NCBI GenBank assembly: GCA_032622095.1
Contig: CP136062.1
Location: forward strand, 144,228,351-144,292,350
DNA: 64,000 nt
From: Siphonodentalium dalli
Taxonomy: Eukaryota; Mollusca; Scaphopoda; Gadilida; Siphonodentaliidae
Reading direction: 5' to 3'
Within the stretch, counting starts at the first letter, position 1, and each line of letters begins with the position of its first letter. The position numbers and the translations under genes are program-made. This document shows positions 10,051 through 23,850 of the stretch, one piece after another. Under the pieces are notes generated by a model, which saw nothing but the letters and a program-made list of their open reading frames with translations, made no database searches and was not told where the DNA came from.

Positions 10051-12258
10051 AATGGTGGCATTTTATGTTATCTTCCCAAAAATGTATACATTTGTATACA
10101 TATGTAAGATTGTCTCATTATAATTTGCATCAAACTGACTTAGTAACCCGTCTGAAAAAGCGACGGCCATGTTGGGCGCCATCTTGAATTTAACGGGTTC
10201 CACTTAACCGAAAGCTGGAACCAGCTGGATTATGATCAGGGATATAGTGGACAATATATGTGCGAAGTTTTGTGCTCTAATCCGGAAGTGAGCGGTGCGA
10301 TTAATTACTCGGCTACTAGAACTTACATTTTCCAATATTCTTTCACGTGTGATGCGACACAATGCCCAATAAATAAATAAACTAATAATACGTTCTCACA
10401 ACAAGGAAGTTTGTCTCGACCAAACATTTAGTTCCTTTGAACGGTTATTATTGATATTTGGAAAACACTTATCAATGGATAATGAGGAGAGGACTTTTAG
10501 AAAAGCATTTTGCTTGTTGTCCAATCCTCTTCATAAATCTATATATTTCTATATGTATATTATGTTTATGTCATATGTTTGATTTGTTGAAATAAATATT
10601 GTTTACACCAATGGATCTATATACTTATAATAGAACTGACTTTGAATGTCCTACACATTTGTCACAAAACCCCACGTACCGATCATTGAGACTGCGTGTT
10701 ATTGAATAAGATCTTTTATCGTTTTAGTTTGTCAAGGAGACTATTAAATGACTGAACTTGAAGATAGACCTGACTGTGTCATGCTGTGTGCGTATACTTT
10801 GTATAATTGGGGCATTTAAAGGACATTTGGATTATTAAACTTTAGATATCTATGAAACAATGCTAGAACCTAAGGTTGATCTATAGCAGTCGTGATGGTT
10901 GTGCTGGAAGAAATTATCTAAGGGCACAAAGATTGATGATGGACTTGTTGGATGGTTACAAAGTGGTGTGTCAGTCAATTTTAAGAATGGGACTAAAAGA
11001 AAAGTGCAGCATATCCACCATTCATTTTACCATTTCTCGAGTTGCATATATAGTGTGTTGAAGTGACAAGTATTTAATTGCAGTATGAATATTGGACACC
11101 TAATATAGAACAATGTGTATTTTTAAATTGTCTGACACAATAGTTTGGTAAATCGGTATAGAGTGTTTTTGAAGTGTTGGATAAATTTACAAAGGAAAAC
11201 TTCAAGATTTCCACATAACAAAGTTGAAGGTTGAGCACTTCATCTATGGTACTATATTAACCAACTAAACTGAAGTGAGACTCACCCCTGGTTATGTAGT
11301 CCTGCTAATTTTCTATGATGTTGGGGGTCCCGATGAATTGAAATGATGTTGGTGGGACAAACTGATGGTGCTAAGACATAAATACAGTTGATACAGAACT
11401 ATGGCTCATGTAAGTTTTAGTCAGAGAACAAAAAGTCTGTATATCGGAATTTCTTGTATTTAGCTACCTATACTACATGTATGACAATACGCTACGCGTA
11501 ATTATCGACCACATTTACATTATTTTTATATTGATTACAATTGTTAAACATTCTTATCATTTTCAGTAGTTGATAAATACATACAAATAATCAATCTCTT
11601 ATTAATAACTACATGACAATAATCGCTCAGAGTAGAAAACGACCCACAACTAAACATATGTATTGTAATCACGGTGGGGAATCACGTGATTTCGAATTGA
11701 TGAGTATCACGCATTCAAAATGGCCAGGGCGATCGAACATGCGATCAGAATCGAGGAAACAGGTAATGCACTATGCTTATGATATATGACATATTATTTT
11801 TGGCAGCTGCGAGCATGTGCTATACTATTTTTAAACAAGCTGATATCTCATTTGAGTCCATACTCACAGTTGTTTGCTCTATAACATTCTGACCAAAGTC
11901 GTCAGTCGAAGAATTCTCCTAAATGTATGAACTTTTGTATTCCACGAGCCTCAGACTGGCAGTTTTTGTCAGAATGTTCGTTTTTGTTATGATATACTTA
12001 TCATAAATAGTTCATAATCTTTTTTAAAACCTTTCCCGTCCTTTTAAAATTATGGGCAATTGTCCATGTATAACAAATTTGAATCGCGATCGATTATTTC
12101 TTGAAAGTGGCAACTCGAAACAGGAACGTGGTTTGTTCCATCCAAGAACGTGAGTTCTTAGTTTGAATGTCCACCAGTATCACTAACGCTCAATTGGTCA
12201 CTCTCCTCGGTTTTTTTTTTGGTGATAAATGTACCCAAGTACTGATAATCATAATAAA
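10051..12258. other. Gene-free stretch, nothing recognised
   Basis: AT-rich sequence with short open frames only. No splice-bounded exon, RNA gene or named repeat could be supported on either strand. Confidence 0.45.
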
Positions 12259-12854
12259 GGTACAGTAATGCTCTACGTAATCGACTTCTTAACCACAGCA
12301 GAATTATGGGTAACTTTTCAGGATTTAGTCGGAAATATGGCTTGTTGCCATTCATCGGAAAGCTCTCGGGGAGAGCTTTCCGATGAATTAACCGGCCATA
12401 ATTTCAACCGGAAGTTGACGTGAAAAGACACCGCTTTTCTTCGAAATTTTCTCCGATTGCTGACTATATACAGCTTCTGCGAGGATGCATGGTTGCAGGA
12501 ATAAGGGGGTATCAATTCATTGGAACAATAGCTAAAACAAGACAGACAGAATTTATATATGCCTGGATTGAGCACATACTATGCTTTGAGATTTTGATAC
12601 AAATATAAGGTTAATGGGGTTAGCAAGTGTTATGCCCCTTGATTTTATGTCAGAAAATGAAATTTTGATGCAAAATTTGCCAAAATAAGCAATTTTTGGA
12701 CCGTGGGATACAAAAACAAGATTTTTCCGAGCAAACCACCTCGGGGAGAGCTTTCCGATGAATGGCAAAAAGCCATATTTCCGACTAAATCCTGAAAAGT
12801 TACCCATAATTCTGCTGTGGTTAAGAAGTCGATTACTTAGAGCATTACTGTACC
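12259..12854. mobile_element. Inverted-repeat (foldback/MITE-like) element interrupted by a 355-bp module
   Basis: The left arm 12259-12367 is the reverse complement of about 12744-12854, near-perfect over about 110 bp (ggtacagtaatgct against agcattactgtacc at the ends). The left arm runs into a 39-bp palindrome at 12350-12388. A 355-bp module (12387-12741) sits between the arms. A copy of about 24 bp, ending agctttccgatgaat, lies in direct orientation on each side of it (12365-12388 and 12740-12763). No transposase ORF is present, so the element is non-autonomous. Confidence 0.7.
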
Positions 12855-13168
12855 ATGGTTGATCGATTCTCAAATTGAACGAGATTTAAATGTATTTGCT
12901 GGAAATTCGTTTGGTTTTAAGCAGTTTCTTTCAGTTTTAAATTGTTTGAGCTGCTCTAAATTGAAAGGATGTAGTCCCGATGAAGTATATCAACTAATGT
13001 ATCCCTTGATATGTTGTCGTGCAGTGTAACACAAAAATACTCCGTCGACCCCAGATGAACCTGAGTAACTTTATCACGATTTTCCCCAACCTGGGTACCT
13101 TTATCACAATTTCAGAACATGGGTATCTTTATCACAAAAAGATCGATGAGAGTTATCAATTCAGCATC

Positions 13169-13520
13169 ATTAACCGGCCATAATTTCAACCGGAAGTTGA
13201 CGTGAAAGACACCGCTTTTCTTCGAAATTTTCTCCGATTGCTGACTCTACAGCTTCTGCAAGGGTGCATGGTTGCAGGAATAAGGGGGTATCAATTCATT
13301 GGAACAATAGCTAAAACAAGACAGACACAATTTATATATGCCTGGATTGAGCACATACTATGCTTTGAGATTTTGATACAAATATAAGGTTAATGGGGGT
13401 AGCAAGAGTTATACCCCTTGATTTTATGTCAGAAAATGAAAATTTTATGCAAAATTTGCCAAAATAAGCAATTTTTGGACAGTGGGATACAAAAACAAGA
13501 TTTTTCCGAGCAAACCACCT
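13169..13520. repeat. Second, free-standing copy of the 355-bp module
   Basis: It matches 12387-12741 from attaaccggcc to gcaaaccacct with few differences, but has no inverted-repeat arms around it. The shared small ORF (QFIYAWIEHILCFEILIQI) is identical apart from one residue but too short to support a gene. The module is therefore a repeat in its own right. Confidence 0.8.
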
Positions 13521-15189
13521 ATGTTGTCAGGAAGAACACCGTTTCCTCACAATAATATTCAAAAGTTCAAACTTCTCACCACTGGGATTTTCAAAAAATT
13601 GTGTTCAGACAGATGACAAATTTTAGATGCTCGATGTCTGGAGCCACTGTGTCGCAGCGATTTACTACTTGACACTGGTGAGATAAATGTGACCTGAAAC
13701 ATTTTTTTCAAAACTTAAAGACATCCTCTGAAAAATACACATTCCTAACTAACCTTTTATCAATAAACATGCCATACACATGGTGTGAGAAAACACTGTT
13801 TCCCTAGTGTAAGAAATTTATCCCTCCCCTACTGATCATTCGAAACTTCCTGACCTGAAAGTCAATATCTGCCTTCAAACGTGAAATTAAAACAAAACAA
13901 AAAACAAACAACAGACACAAACTGAAAAATAATGCCCGTCTTGCCTTCAATTTAGAAAAAATGCCGTTATGCCAACGTGCCTAATTAATAATTATTGTAG
14001 TTTCGACAATCTGTTGTGTATACGAGTTAATCCTTTTGTCTACGTACTGTCTTATCGTATCCTGACACCTACGGATTTTAGCAAGCGGTCAGCAGTCGTG
14101 CTCTTCTCCACACAGAAGCCACCATGAAACGTGTACTAGTATATTAACCAAAACCTTTTAAACACACCCCATTTGTGTTTAATTGGACTCATATAGCGCA
14201 CAACGGTATGACACTATTTCAGTGGTATAAATTAGCTTCCGATGTTTGTAGCATACAACGAAGAAGAAGAAGCTAGAAAGCCCAACTTGTAGTCTTTCAG
14301 AAACAGTTCAATTTCGTTTCGCACTATGTTCCGCTCATTGCATTTCTGCATAAATTAGTCTCATTTCATTCCACTTTTATCGCTTAAAAGTACACTTTAG
14401 CCATCATTATTTGTTATATAATCTAACATTCTAGCAAATCCAGTTCATACTAAGCACACTCAAACAGTTTTTATTTAATGATCACTATTTATCGTATACA
14501 GATATCTAATCGGAGACTGCCATATTTCATATGTAATTTATCAACTGGTTACGCGATTGGCGGAATTATTTCAAGCTACATCCACCGCTGTCACCGGTAA
14601 CCAAACCAGGTAAACCAAGAAAACCATAATCAGAAATGGTAACGCCATCAAGATCATATTATTAGCCATAAATTTAATTATAATATAAAATATATTGGTT
14701 ACACGAATGCACCGCCTCAGAATTCCGTTAAAACAACTAATCCTTCAAATTATTACAAATAAGACAGTCAATGACTGTTGGGTCGCTCACCAGATTGCAA
14801 AGACTTATACGACTGGAACTCTGGAGACCACAAGTCCACAACAGTCAGAACTTTTCGTAATCACTTTAAAAGAAGTAGATCTAAAAAGGATATGTGGCTA
14901 AAAGAGACTCCACGTATGCCGTAGATTGGTGAAAATCCACCTTGAAATTACCAACTGATCACCCCCTCCTCCAGCTCACCAACTCCCTTCCCGACCGGGC
15001 TCCAGACTCCCAAGTCTTAGGTTGGAATTTCACAACCGACACCTCAAACTTTATCAATTGTTGAAAATTTCCAATCTCACAAGCGCCTTTTTATAAAACC
15101 AATTAGACATGTTTGAAGCCCAATTATCCATGGACCCAAAAACCATACATTCATGTCAGATTAATCAGTCAGGTGGTTCCAATGTAGAT
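13521..15189. other. Gene-free stretch with one dispersed repeat copy
   Basis: The only structure recognised is at about 14618-14740. It is a diverged copy of 19047-19170, sharing 'agaaaaccata.tcagaaat.gtaacgc' and 'cagaattccgttaaaa'. No gene supported. Confidence 0.5.
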
Positions 15190-16806
15190 GTTTTAATGAA
15201 TTTGGTATTTCAATGATTTTATTAGACACAAAAGTTTTAACTTCCCATTGCCCCGCCATTTATTGACAGGTTGACCTCATTTTAACAAATATGAATCTCA
15301 GTCACTAAAGGATCCTCCATTCTATATGTAAGCTAAATAGTCCAACCTCTCTTGAGAAGACATTTTAAGAATTACTATAGAGACCTATAGTTATTCCCTG
15401 GTCCACCCTATTTAACCTGGTGACTCCATCTGAATAAATTTGAATCCCAGACATCAAAGAATAAATTAGACCTGATGGTCCTTGTGAAGGAAGCATATTA
15501 AGAGATAAACTGTCCTTCACTTGGCCCCTATTTGACCAGGTAACCCCATTTAAACAAATCTAAATTGCAGTCAAACAAGACCATTCCATGCTAAATAAGC
15601 CAACTAATTCTTGCAAACATATTTTAAGAATTACTATGGAGTGAAATAGTTATTTCTCTGGCTCTGTCCTTATTTGACTAATTGCATACCAAATATAAGC
15701 AAAATAGGCCATTTGGTTCTTGTATAGAAGACATATCATGAATTACTATGGAGAAAAAGAGTAATGTAGCTGGTCTTGCAGCTACTTGACCTGGTGAGCC
15801 TGATTGAACAAATCTGAATCCCAATCACCAAAGGAGCCTCAATATTATATATGACCTAAATAGAGCTGGTGGATCTTTCAAAGGACACTTTTCAAGTTTG
15901 CCAAATATGTTCTAGTGGGGTGGTGGATGTATGGTTGTTAAATGTCATGTTGAAAGATTTGAGCAATACATATGATAGATTGTTGTTGTAATTGAGAATT
16001 AATTACCTCTATCAGATCTCCCGGGAAGGTTTATAAAAATTTACTTAACATAGGCATACACCCGCATACAGTTAGAACCAAAGTAAAAGCTTCTTATTAA
16101 TGAATCTCTGTCAAGAATTTGAGTAAATATTATGTTTGGGACCAGGGTGGCAGAGGTAGTGATCTTGCGTGAAGGGTCAGGGAGCACAACCTTCATAAAT
16201 GTAATGGCATTAGTTTTTAAATTCAATCATGGAGTTGAATACATATTTTGTTTAAATATTCTTTCATTTTATAATATATAATGTTTTCTCTTTTTTGTTT
16301 GTTTGTTAAAGATTTAAATCTAAAAAAATCGTCCACATTTGACCCAGTAATCTAATTTGAACAAATCTCAACCCCAGTCACCCACGGATCCTTCATACCA
16401 AATATGAACCCATATGGCCTGATGGTATTTGAGAAGTCATTTTAAGAATTTCTATGGAGGGAAAGAGTTATGGCCCTGGCTTCGCAACTAGTTCACCAAG
16501 TGAACTCATTTGAGCAAATCTGAATGTGAGTCACCTAGGGAACATCCACACCAAAAATAAAACCATTCGGTCTTATCGTTCTAAAGATTTTTAAAAGAAT
16601 TACTATGGTGGGGAAAAGTTATGGCCCTGGCTTCGGAACTATTTGACCCAATCTGACAAATCTGAATGAGAGTCACCTAGGGAACATCCATACCAAATAT
16701 GAACCCATTCGATCGTATGGTTCCAGAGGAGAAGATGTTCAAAGAATAGTTGACGGACGGACGGCTGGCTATGGCTCCACCCGAGACTTCGTCTCAGGTG
16801 ACCTAA
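15190..16806. repeat. Old, degenerate tandem repeat with gacggacggacgg end
   Basis: Repeated phrases recur at irregular spacings of about 110-190 bp: 'taagaattactatgg', 'agttatggccctggc', 'aactatttgacc', 'gaacaaatctgaat' and 'accaaatatgaaccc'. The array ends at about 16750-16806 with 'gacggacggacggctggctat' and an inverted pair 'cacccgagac...gtctcaggtg'. Arrays of this type are common in molluscan genomes. No coding signal. Confidence 0.7.
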
Positions 16807-17865
16807 AAACTACGGTTTATTGCTGATAAAAAAGGAGGCATTGTGTTCCCGCCAAGAGTGCATGGCCCAGCCATTGTTCATACCCAAACATCGAAAGCAA
16901 TTAACGCGGTCATAATAGTTAGTTACATACTGCAACTATAAGACACCCAGCGAATACACATCCCACGAAAACCCGAAATGTGTTTATCGTGCGATAAACC
17001 CCATCGCTATAGCTCAATTTGACGCAATTTGACAATTAGCCCTCCTACAATATCCTAAAACAATAAAGCTTCTCAAATCATCGGCATAGTCAATAGAACT
17101 TTCACGAACTTTGACATTCCAACTACAGTTTTACCGGACTCGGGGTCGCGGTACAACTTTAACGCGTCCCAAAATAAACAGAAAAACCCATTATCTATTT
17201 ATAAAATGTCTATATGGCCCACAACTTTCTGAAATGTGAAGAACAGTATACACCGGTGGCTTTAATTACCGCATCGGTCATGCTGCTGATCGTTCATGTG
17301 ACCGCGTTGTAGTCACGTGATCGCACTAATCATAAATAACCAAAAAAATATGCTTTTAAGTTTTTAAATTTCATGCGCCTCCACATAATCCTCAGCACAT
17401 TAAGGGCGATGGAGTACCAAGTAGATGTAGATGTAGAGATCAGTCATGTGACTTACCTGAGTAAAACATTCGGAAATTTCCGCGATTTTTTATATCATCA
17501 TAATAAAAATATGATATGCTCGATTTTCAATTTTTTGGGCGAAATGGGTCTGTTAGACATATATAATTAGTATCATGAAGATAAAAAAAATGTTTGTGAC
17601 AAAAAAATAGTTCCTTTAAGTTTTCAGATAACTTCTCGGAATGAGTTCCGAAAAATGTGTATAAGATTTATTACGCCACCGTAGTGTGGTGTTTCTAGCT
17701 TTTGGTTTTTTGATATCGCATGGTCGATCGATAATTCACTGGGTGATTGTACATTCGGCAAACCTCGTCAGATTCCGTCACCGTTTCATCGTACCGATAA
17801 TTACGAGAGTACAACTAAGATTGGCACATGTGTTTACGTCACCGGTGTAATTGTGGGGACATGCT
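16807..17865. other. Gene-free stretch with dispersed repeat copies
   Basis: About 17120-17275 is a diverged copy of 19380-19530, sharing 'cccattatctat' and 'gaacagtatacac'. About 17630-17668 matches 19842-19882, sharing 'aacttctcggaatgagt'. No gene supported. Confidence 0.5.
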
Positions 17866-18476
17866 TCTATTATGAAGGTTTGCTATCCCGAAGGTCCGCT
17901 ATTCCGAAGGTTCTCTATTCCGAAGGTTTTTGTTATTTTTAGGTAATTCTATATTTTAAAGTATTGAGACTAATTTGAGAGGGTTCATTTTCACAAAGAT
18001 TCTTTATATGGAGTGTGCGCTCACATCCGAACTGATCATGCGCGCACACCGATACAGATACAGGAGGAAATAACTTAACTTAGAACATTAAATGTGATTT
18101 TGTTTTGTTTTCGCTGGTTTTCTTGAGATTTTATGTCATTACGTGGGCCCATACCTTTGAATTCTTGGCATATACTATGAATGTTGTGGTATATATGGAC
18201 CCTCCCGCATTGGGACATGACATAGGTTCAGTTGACTTAAGTGGTGTTCTGTGTGTGCTCCAATTAGGAGTTCAATATTTTAAGGGCCAAGTTTAGAATT
18301 TTATGGGTCCATACCTTTGAACTCTGGGCATATAATATGAATATTGGGGGGAATGTCTCTATTCCGAAGGTTCACTATCCCGAAGGTCCACTATTCCGAA
18401 ATTTCTCTGAATGTTCGCTATTCCGAAGGTTCACCAATCCGAAGGTTCGTTATTCCGAAGGTTCTGTGTTCCAAAG
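17866..18476. repeat. CCGAAGGTT minisatellite, two clusters
   Basis: Clusters at 17866-17932 and 18355-18476 consist of a 13-18-bp unit around 'ctattccgaaggttc'. The intervening segment carries related flanking text ('catacctttgaa.tctgggcatat') at both ends. This suggests an old duplication of array plus flank. Confidence 0.75.
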
Positions 18477-18739
18477 ATTTTTTTTATTTTAAGGTTAATT
18501 CTATATTCTAAAGTAACGAGAGGGTTCATGTATCTTTAATGCAAATATTAACGTAGCACGGTTTAGTATAGACCAGACGCTAGCTCTATGACTTCACTAC
18601 GCTAAGGCGTAACGTTCTCAGCATGTCGGGAGCGTAACGTTACGGAGTAGTAAGCGGAGTAGACTGAGCCAGCGACGGGACTAGGTTTAGTAGTGCTTTA
18701 CAGCTAATATATTATTGAAAAGAGATTTTTTGGTAACAG

Positions 18740-19720
18740 CACAGTTGGTACAGGTGTACCAATCAATTGGTTTCTTTACTCATGTGTTGATCCTGATTAC
18801 TTTGGTGTTCATTACCGGTCATAATGGTATTTAGTCCGAACATATATGCCTTTATATAAGATACAGTCATAGGGGTAAATAAGCATTTGGGTTCATAAAT
18901 GACAAATGTCACAAATAAATGCATCGTATGAAATGCAGTCATAAGGGCGAGTGAGCATTGGGGTGCATAAGTGGAATATGTCAGGAATAAATATTTTTTG
19001 ATTGCAGGCAACATGGGTCTTCATATAAAATGCTGTCATAAGTGCGAACAAGAAAACCATAGTCAGAAATAGTAACGCGCTCAAGATATTATATACCCAT
19101 GATTGCAATTATAGAAGATAAAATATATTGGTTTCGCGAATGACCAACTCAGAATTCCGTTAAAATAACAATAACAACCAGCACCTAATTAACGAACCGG
19201 CGGTCGACTGGGCCGTCTCCGACCACAACCATCAGTGGGCTGCAGAACGAAAATATCTATAAAAGTTGAAATATAAGACTTACAAATTATCTTTTAAATT
19301 TCTTTTATTGGTAATTGACAAACCAAAAATCAACATTATTGACATAATAATGTAAAGGACAATAAACGAAATTGAAATTCCCAACTACACCTTTGACCGG
19401 ACTCGGCCTCCTTGGCGCGCAGTTCGACTTTTAAACCGAACAAAACCCATTATCTATAAACAAAACGCCCAGCGGACCACAGCTATCAAGAATTTGGAGA
19501 ACAGTATACACGCGGCGCGCGCTAATAAGCATTGGGGTTCACAAGGGACATGTGTCAGGAAAAAATATATTTCAAATACACGCAACATGGGTCTTCGTAT
19601 AAAATGCTATCACAAGGGCGAATAAGCATTGGGGTTCACAAGTGACACATGTCACGAATAGATATGTTTCAAATACATGTAACATGGGTCTTCACATTAG
19701 TAAAGTTATGATCAGAAGTT
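18740..19720. repeat. Degenerate repeat of about 97 bp in two blocks
   Basis: Units with 'cataagggcgaataagcattggg', 'cacatgtcacgaata' and 'caacatgggtcttc.tataaaatgct' occur at about 18855-19055 and again at 19528-19700. The small minus-strand ORFs here follow the repeat. Confidence 0.65.
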
Positions 19721-20694
19721 ATTTCTGCTACTGAAGTATCTTATTCGAAATTTTGAAAGAGACTGTTCTTGTAATTATGCATACCGGTAGCTACATGTTG
19801 TAGTATTAACTGGATTTGTTCAAATACAGTTTTCCAGATAACTTCTCGGAATGAGTGCCGAACAATGTGTATAAGATTCAATATGTTGTGTTTGACCTTA
19901 AAGGTAGACAATCCAATTTGATGGTCGCCATATCATCAGATTCCAACAACAGCATTTCTTGGCATCCCGCTTTAGTTATCAGAATCGATTAAATGCCAAA
20001 ACAATTATGATTACCGCTGTCAACTATAGTATCAAGTTGTCCAATGACTGCTATGTATCAATATTTTTTTTCAACGTAATTTTGTATCCAGACTATGTCG
20101 GTCAGCATTAATTTTGTCGAATATTTACCAGGCCGCCAGATATTTGAGCTTTTGAGGTGGCGAATAACAAATGATAAACCAGGGCTTTGATGGATAGGTT
20201 CATCGACTCAAATCTATTATTTTATTCCCTCCCCAAGCCGAAAAATGATAATTGAGCTGTGTTATTATAAATCAGATTATGGATCTTTAATGCAAATATT
20301 AAGGAAGCATGAATTAGTGCTTTACACCTAATATACATGTAACATTGAAAAGAGAGTTTTCGGTCAACGACACAGTTATAAGATATAAGCAATAGGTATC
20401 TTTACTCAGGTGTGGTTCGTGAATACTTTAGTACTCATTACTGGTCATAATTGTATTTAGTTGTAACGTATGAGTTACTTGTACATATTCAGTGAGGAGT
20501 GCACAAATATCTGATATTGAAGCTTGCATTGAATAAAACTTGCATTTCATATAGATTTGTGCATTATTATATACAATGGAACATATATTTAACATATTTC
20601 AAGCATATTAATTGGTACATATATTCAACATAAAGCATTTAATATTCCACATTCTAGATCAAAACATTATGTGTATATGGAACACAACATGTGG
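19721..20694. other. Gene-free AT-rich stretch
   Basis: No gene recognised. A copy of the 'aacttctcggaatgagt' word block lies at about 19842-19882. Confidence 0.45.
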
Positions 20695-21344
20695 TTATAT
20701 GTCAGATAGTTTGCTTATCTGCTTAATCTTCTTGGTTTTGTCCGTATATTTTATGTAGATCTTGCCACCAACAGACCAGGCATCATCAACAATAGCCAAT
20801 TCTTTGGCATTCTTCAGTAATGAACTATTTGCATCAGTCAGATCTTCTCTGATGACTATTTCTGCCCTATTAATGTTTTGAGTTCCGCAATCACAGAGTG
20901 TTTTGTCCTTCTGGAAATAAAGTTACATATTATTTCGGCTTTCATTCCTTCAGTGTCTCGCTGTTCGATTTGTTCAGCCATCTGTTTCATTTCACCATCC
21001 ATCCTGTCCATTCACTGTTCGACATCAAACATTTTCCCAACACACTCATCTTTCACATTGTCCAACTTTTTTTTATCATATTCAGACTTCATTTGTGAAT
21101 TTATAATGTTCATGCTTTCAGTTTTAACAAGGGATTCTAGGCTTTTGTCCAGGTCAGTTTTGGTAACCATGTTATCGAGCTTGGCATTGGCCTCCGATAA
21201 AGCCTTTGCTAAATTAGTCTCTGGTGTTGCATCAAAGAATAATTTCTGTTTTGCCCTCCCTGCCCAGTTTGGGATGTTTTCCATTTTTTTTGGTGGTACA
21301 GCAGTAGGTTTTGGTTTAGTAGATTTACCAGGGTGAGGGTTCAT
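20695..21344 (-). pseudogene. Non-LTR retrotransposon ORF1-like relic
   Basis: Reading the minus strand from 21344, an acidic/basic coiled-coil-like region (LAKALSEANAKLDNMVTKTD and KKKLDNVKDE) is followed by an in-frame TGA at about 21012. A helical continuation rich in Glu/Gln/Met ends at a second stop. After a frame change comes AEIVIREDLTDANSSLLKNA, then WSVGGKIYIK and a stop at 20695-20697. A coiled coil followed by a REDLT..N..LL..A and W...GKI.IK block is the pattern of C-terminal domains in LINE ORF1 proteins. Two stops and one frameshift make this a dead fragment. No RT domain lies next to it. Confidence 0.6.
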
Positions 21345-21759
21345 TCTGTCGTCGCCGCTTGCACTGGAGGTGGAGCTCGCGGGGGTGGTTTATCTGGCAT
21401 GCTAAACAGTATACGCGGTATCGCAAAACTAGGAGATATCTGTATTTGCATAGTTATTTCTCCTGATCGGGTTCAAAATCACTTTTAGATCTGAGCTTGT
21501 TTGTAGTTGCTAAACTCTGCTTTCATATGGTATTTAGTTTCAGTCGATCGGCCGTGTATAACAGATTGTTTAGGAAAATATAATTATGCCCGCCAAATAT
21601 CGTGGTGTTATTACGCCGCCATCTTTCGAAAATATGGTATCGTATTGGAATTTGACATTGGCCTTAAAATGCATTTAATAGTCTCATATTCTTATAAGCG
21701 AAAGTTCTGCTATACATTTAACAGTCCTTTTTTATGTTGTAATTATTTAAGGAAGTACA

Positions 21760-21978
21760 GATAGTTTCACGCATATATATAATTGTATGTGTGTATGTAT
21801 GCATAATTGTTGTTATATATTGGGTGTGATGATTGTTTTTCAGTATTTACTGTTTGCATGTGTATTTTCAAATATTTGGACCGGAGTGTTCTCATTTGTA
21901 CATAGTGTATTATATGTTTTCTCATGTACCAAATTACCAATTGGCTGGGAATAAAGCATTACTTACTTACTTACTTAC
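21760..21978 (+). repeat. 3' tail of a LINE/SINE-like element with TTAC microsatellite
   Basis: The sequence 'ggctgggaataaagcatt' leads into five TTAC units at 21959-21978. A polyadenylation-like signal followed by a short tetranucleotide tail is typical of non-LTR 3' ends. No coding part is recognised upstream. Confidence 0.5.
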
Positions 21979-22290
21979 CATATACGCTCATATAGGCATG
22001 TTTCTTTCTGGACCTCCACCGGTCCGACTCAAATGTGGTATTGTAGGCATACTTTGATTCCGAGAACAATATGGACGGGTCCAATTTCACGTGCGATCGT
22101 GCCTTGACCATGACCTCGCTCATATACGCTTATATATAGGCATTTTTCTGGACCTCGATCGATCCGACTCAAATTTGGTATCTGGGCCTACTTTGATCCT
22201 GAGAACAATATGGGCTGGTCCAATTTCACGTGCGACCGCGTCCTGGACCTTGACCTTAAACATATACGCTTATATACACCCGTCCATATT
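21979..22290 (+). repeat. Tandem repeat of about 141 bp, 2.2 copies
   Basis: The word catatacgct recurs at 21979, 22121 and 22261. Internal words include 'gagaacaatatgg', 'ccaatttcacgtgcga' and 'tccgactcaaat.tggtat'. No coding signal. Confidence 0.8.
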
Positions 22291-22799
22291 GTTCACATAA
22301 TCGAAGTATAGGCCAGAAGTGATAACACATTTGATTGCCTTGTGTCCCTTTAATTATGATAATTACATTAGGGCCGAATTGGGTTGCTATATTAATTTCG
22401 TCGCGGATATACGCAACATCGCAGTAACGTGACCACAAAGTTCCCAATGTTCCTACTCAAAATATTTGTTCAGATTGATATTTGTCAATGAGATGTAATT
22501 ACAAGTGTAATGATCTATATATGCATACAAATAAAAGTTATATTATAATAATCAAATGTATCATGAACATTTCAAATGTTCATACTCGCTTCGCGATATA
22601 TGATTTTGTGGTTCGGAAGGTTGCATTTAAACTATGTAATTGTATTGCAATACCAATATAATGTCCTACGCATATGTCTGAATTGATTGGCTGCGGACAC
22701 ACGTACCACAGTAGCGATGGCATAGTAGGTGTGACAATTTACTATGGTAGAGTTTGGTGACAACTGGTCATCATAATTAATATGCCACACTGGGCCTAC

Positions 22800-23850
22800 T
22801 AAAAGCCTACGGCACACGACCGCACCCGTCCGCACCTCCCCCAGGGGTCCGAGCGAGATGGGGTATGCATTGTCGTGCAGAATAGACCTGTATATACCAA
22901 AGTTCCAATCCCCAAGTCGATAGCTCGAGCGGACACGACACTATTAACCCATAACTTGCGGCTGATTCCCTCAGAGTCGTAACATCCAAGACACCGACCT
23001 CCCCTGACTGCCTTACCAAGGAAATGGACATCATATCATGCAGCGAAAACCCATCTGCAGCCATATGCGATCGGGCAAATCGCTAGCTGCAGCGGAAATG
23101 AATAAATTAACCCACCCGCTGCTGCCGAATTCGCTATGAATGTAAGAAAAACGCCGAAAATAACACCCGCCGACCGCACTTCCCCAAGGGGTCCGAGCGA
23201 GACGGTATATGCACTATCGTGCAGAATAGACCTGTACCAAAGTTCCACTCCCCAAGTCGATAGCTCGAGCTGACGCGGCACTGTTAACCCCTAATCCCGG
23301 TTCTGTCAGGTTCGCAAATCCAAAAAGTCACCGATCGTACCTCCCCTGGCTGCCTGACCACGGAAATGGATATATCATGCAGCGAAAACCCCTCTGCAGC
23401 CATCGGCGATCGGTCAAGTCACTAGTTGTAGCGGAAATTAATAATTAACCCACACGCTGCTGCCGAATTCGCTATGAATGTACACAAAAACGCCAAAAAT
23501 AACACCCGCCGACCGCACCCCTTCCGGGAACTGACCGATCGAGATGGGGCATGCCATATCGTGCACAATAGACCTGTATGTACGGAAATGGACATCATAT
23601 CATCCAGAGAATACCCCACTGCAGCCACGGGCGATTGGGAAAGTCGCTAGCTGCAGCGGAAGTGAATAAATTAACCCATACGCTGCTACCGCATTCGCTA
23701 TGAATGTACGCAAAAATGCCGAAAATTGCTCCCGCCAACCGCACCGCCCACAGGGGACCGAGCAAAATAGGATATGCACTGTCGTGCAGAATTGACCTGA
23801 ATGTACCAAAGTTCCAATCCCCAAGTCGATAGCACGAGCGGAATCACTAT
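22800..23850 (+). repeat. Satellite array, forward orientation
   Basis: Three or more units of irregular length (about 225-340 bp) share 'gcagcggaaatgaataaatta', 'ttcgctatgaatgta', 'cgtgcagaatagacctgta', 'ccaagtcgatagctcgagc' and 'catgcagcgaaaacc'. Small ORFs such as those ending FLTFIANSAAA repeat with the unit and are not genes. Confidence 0.8.

Noticed and set aside
22632-23824. Several minus-strand ORFs of 65-85 codons
   Set aside because: They repeat with the satellite unit and share the same residues in each unit.
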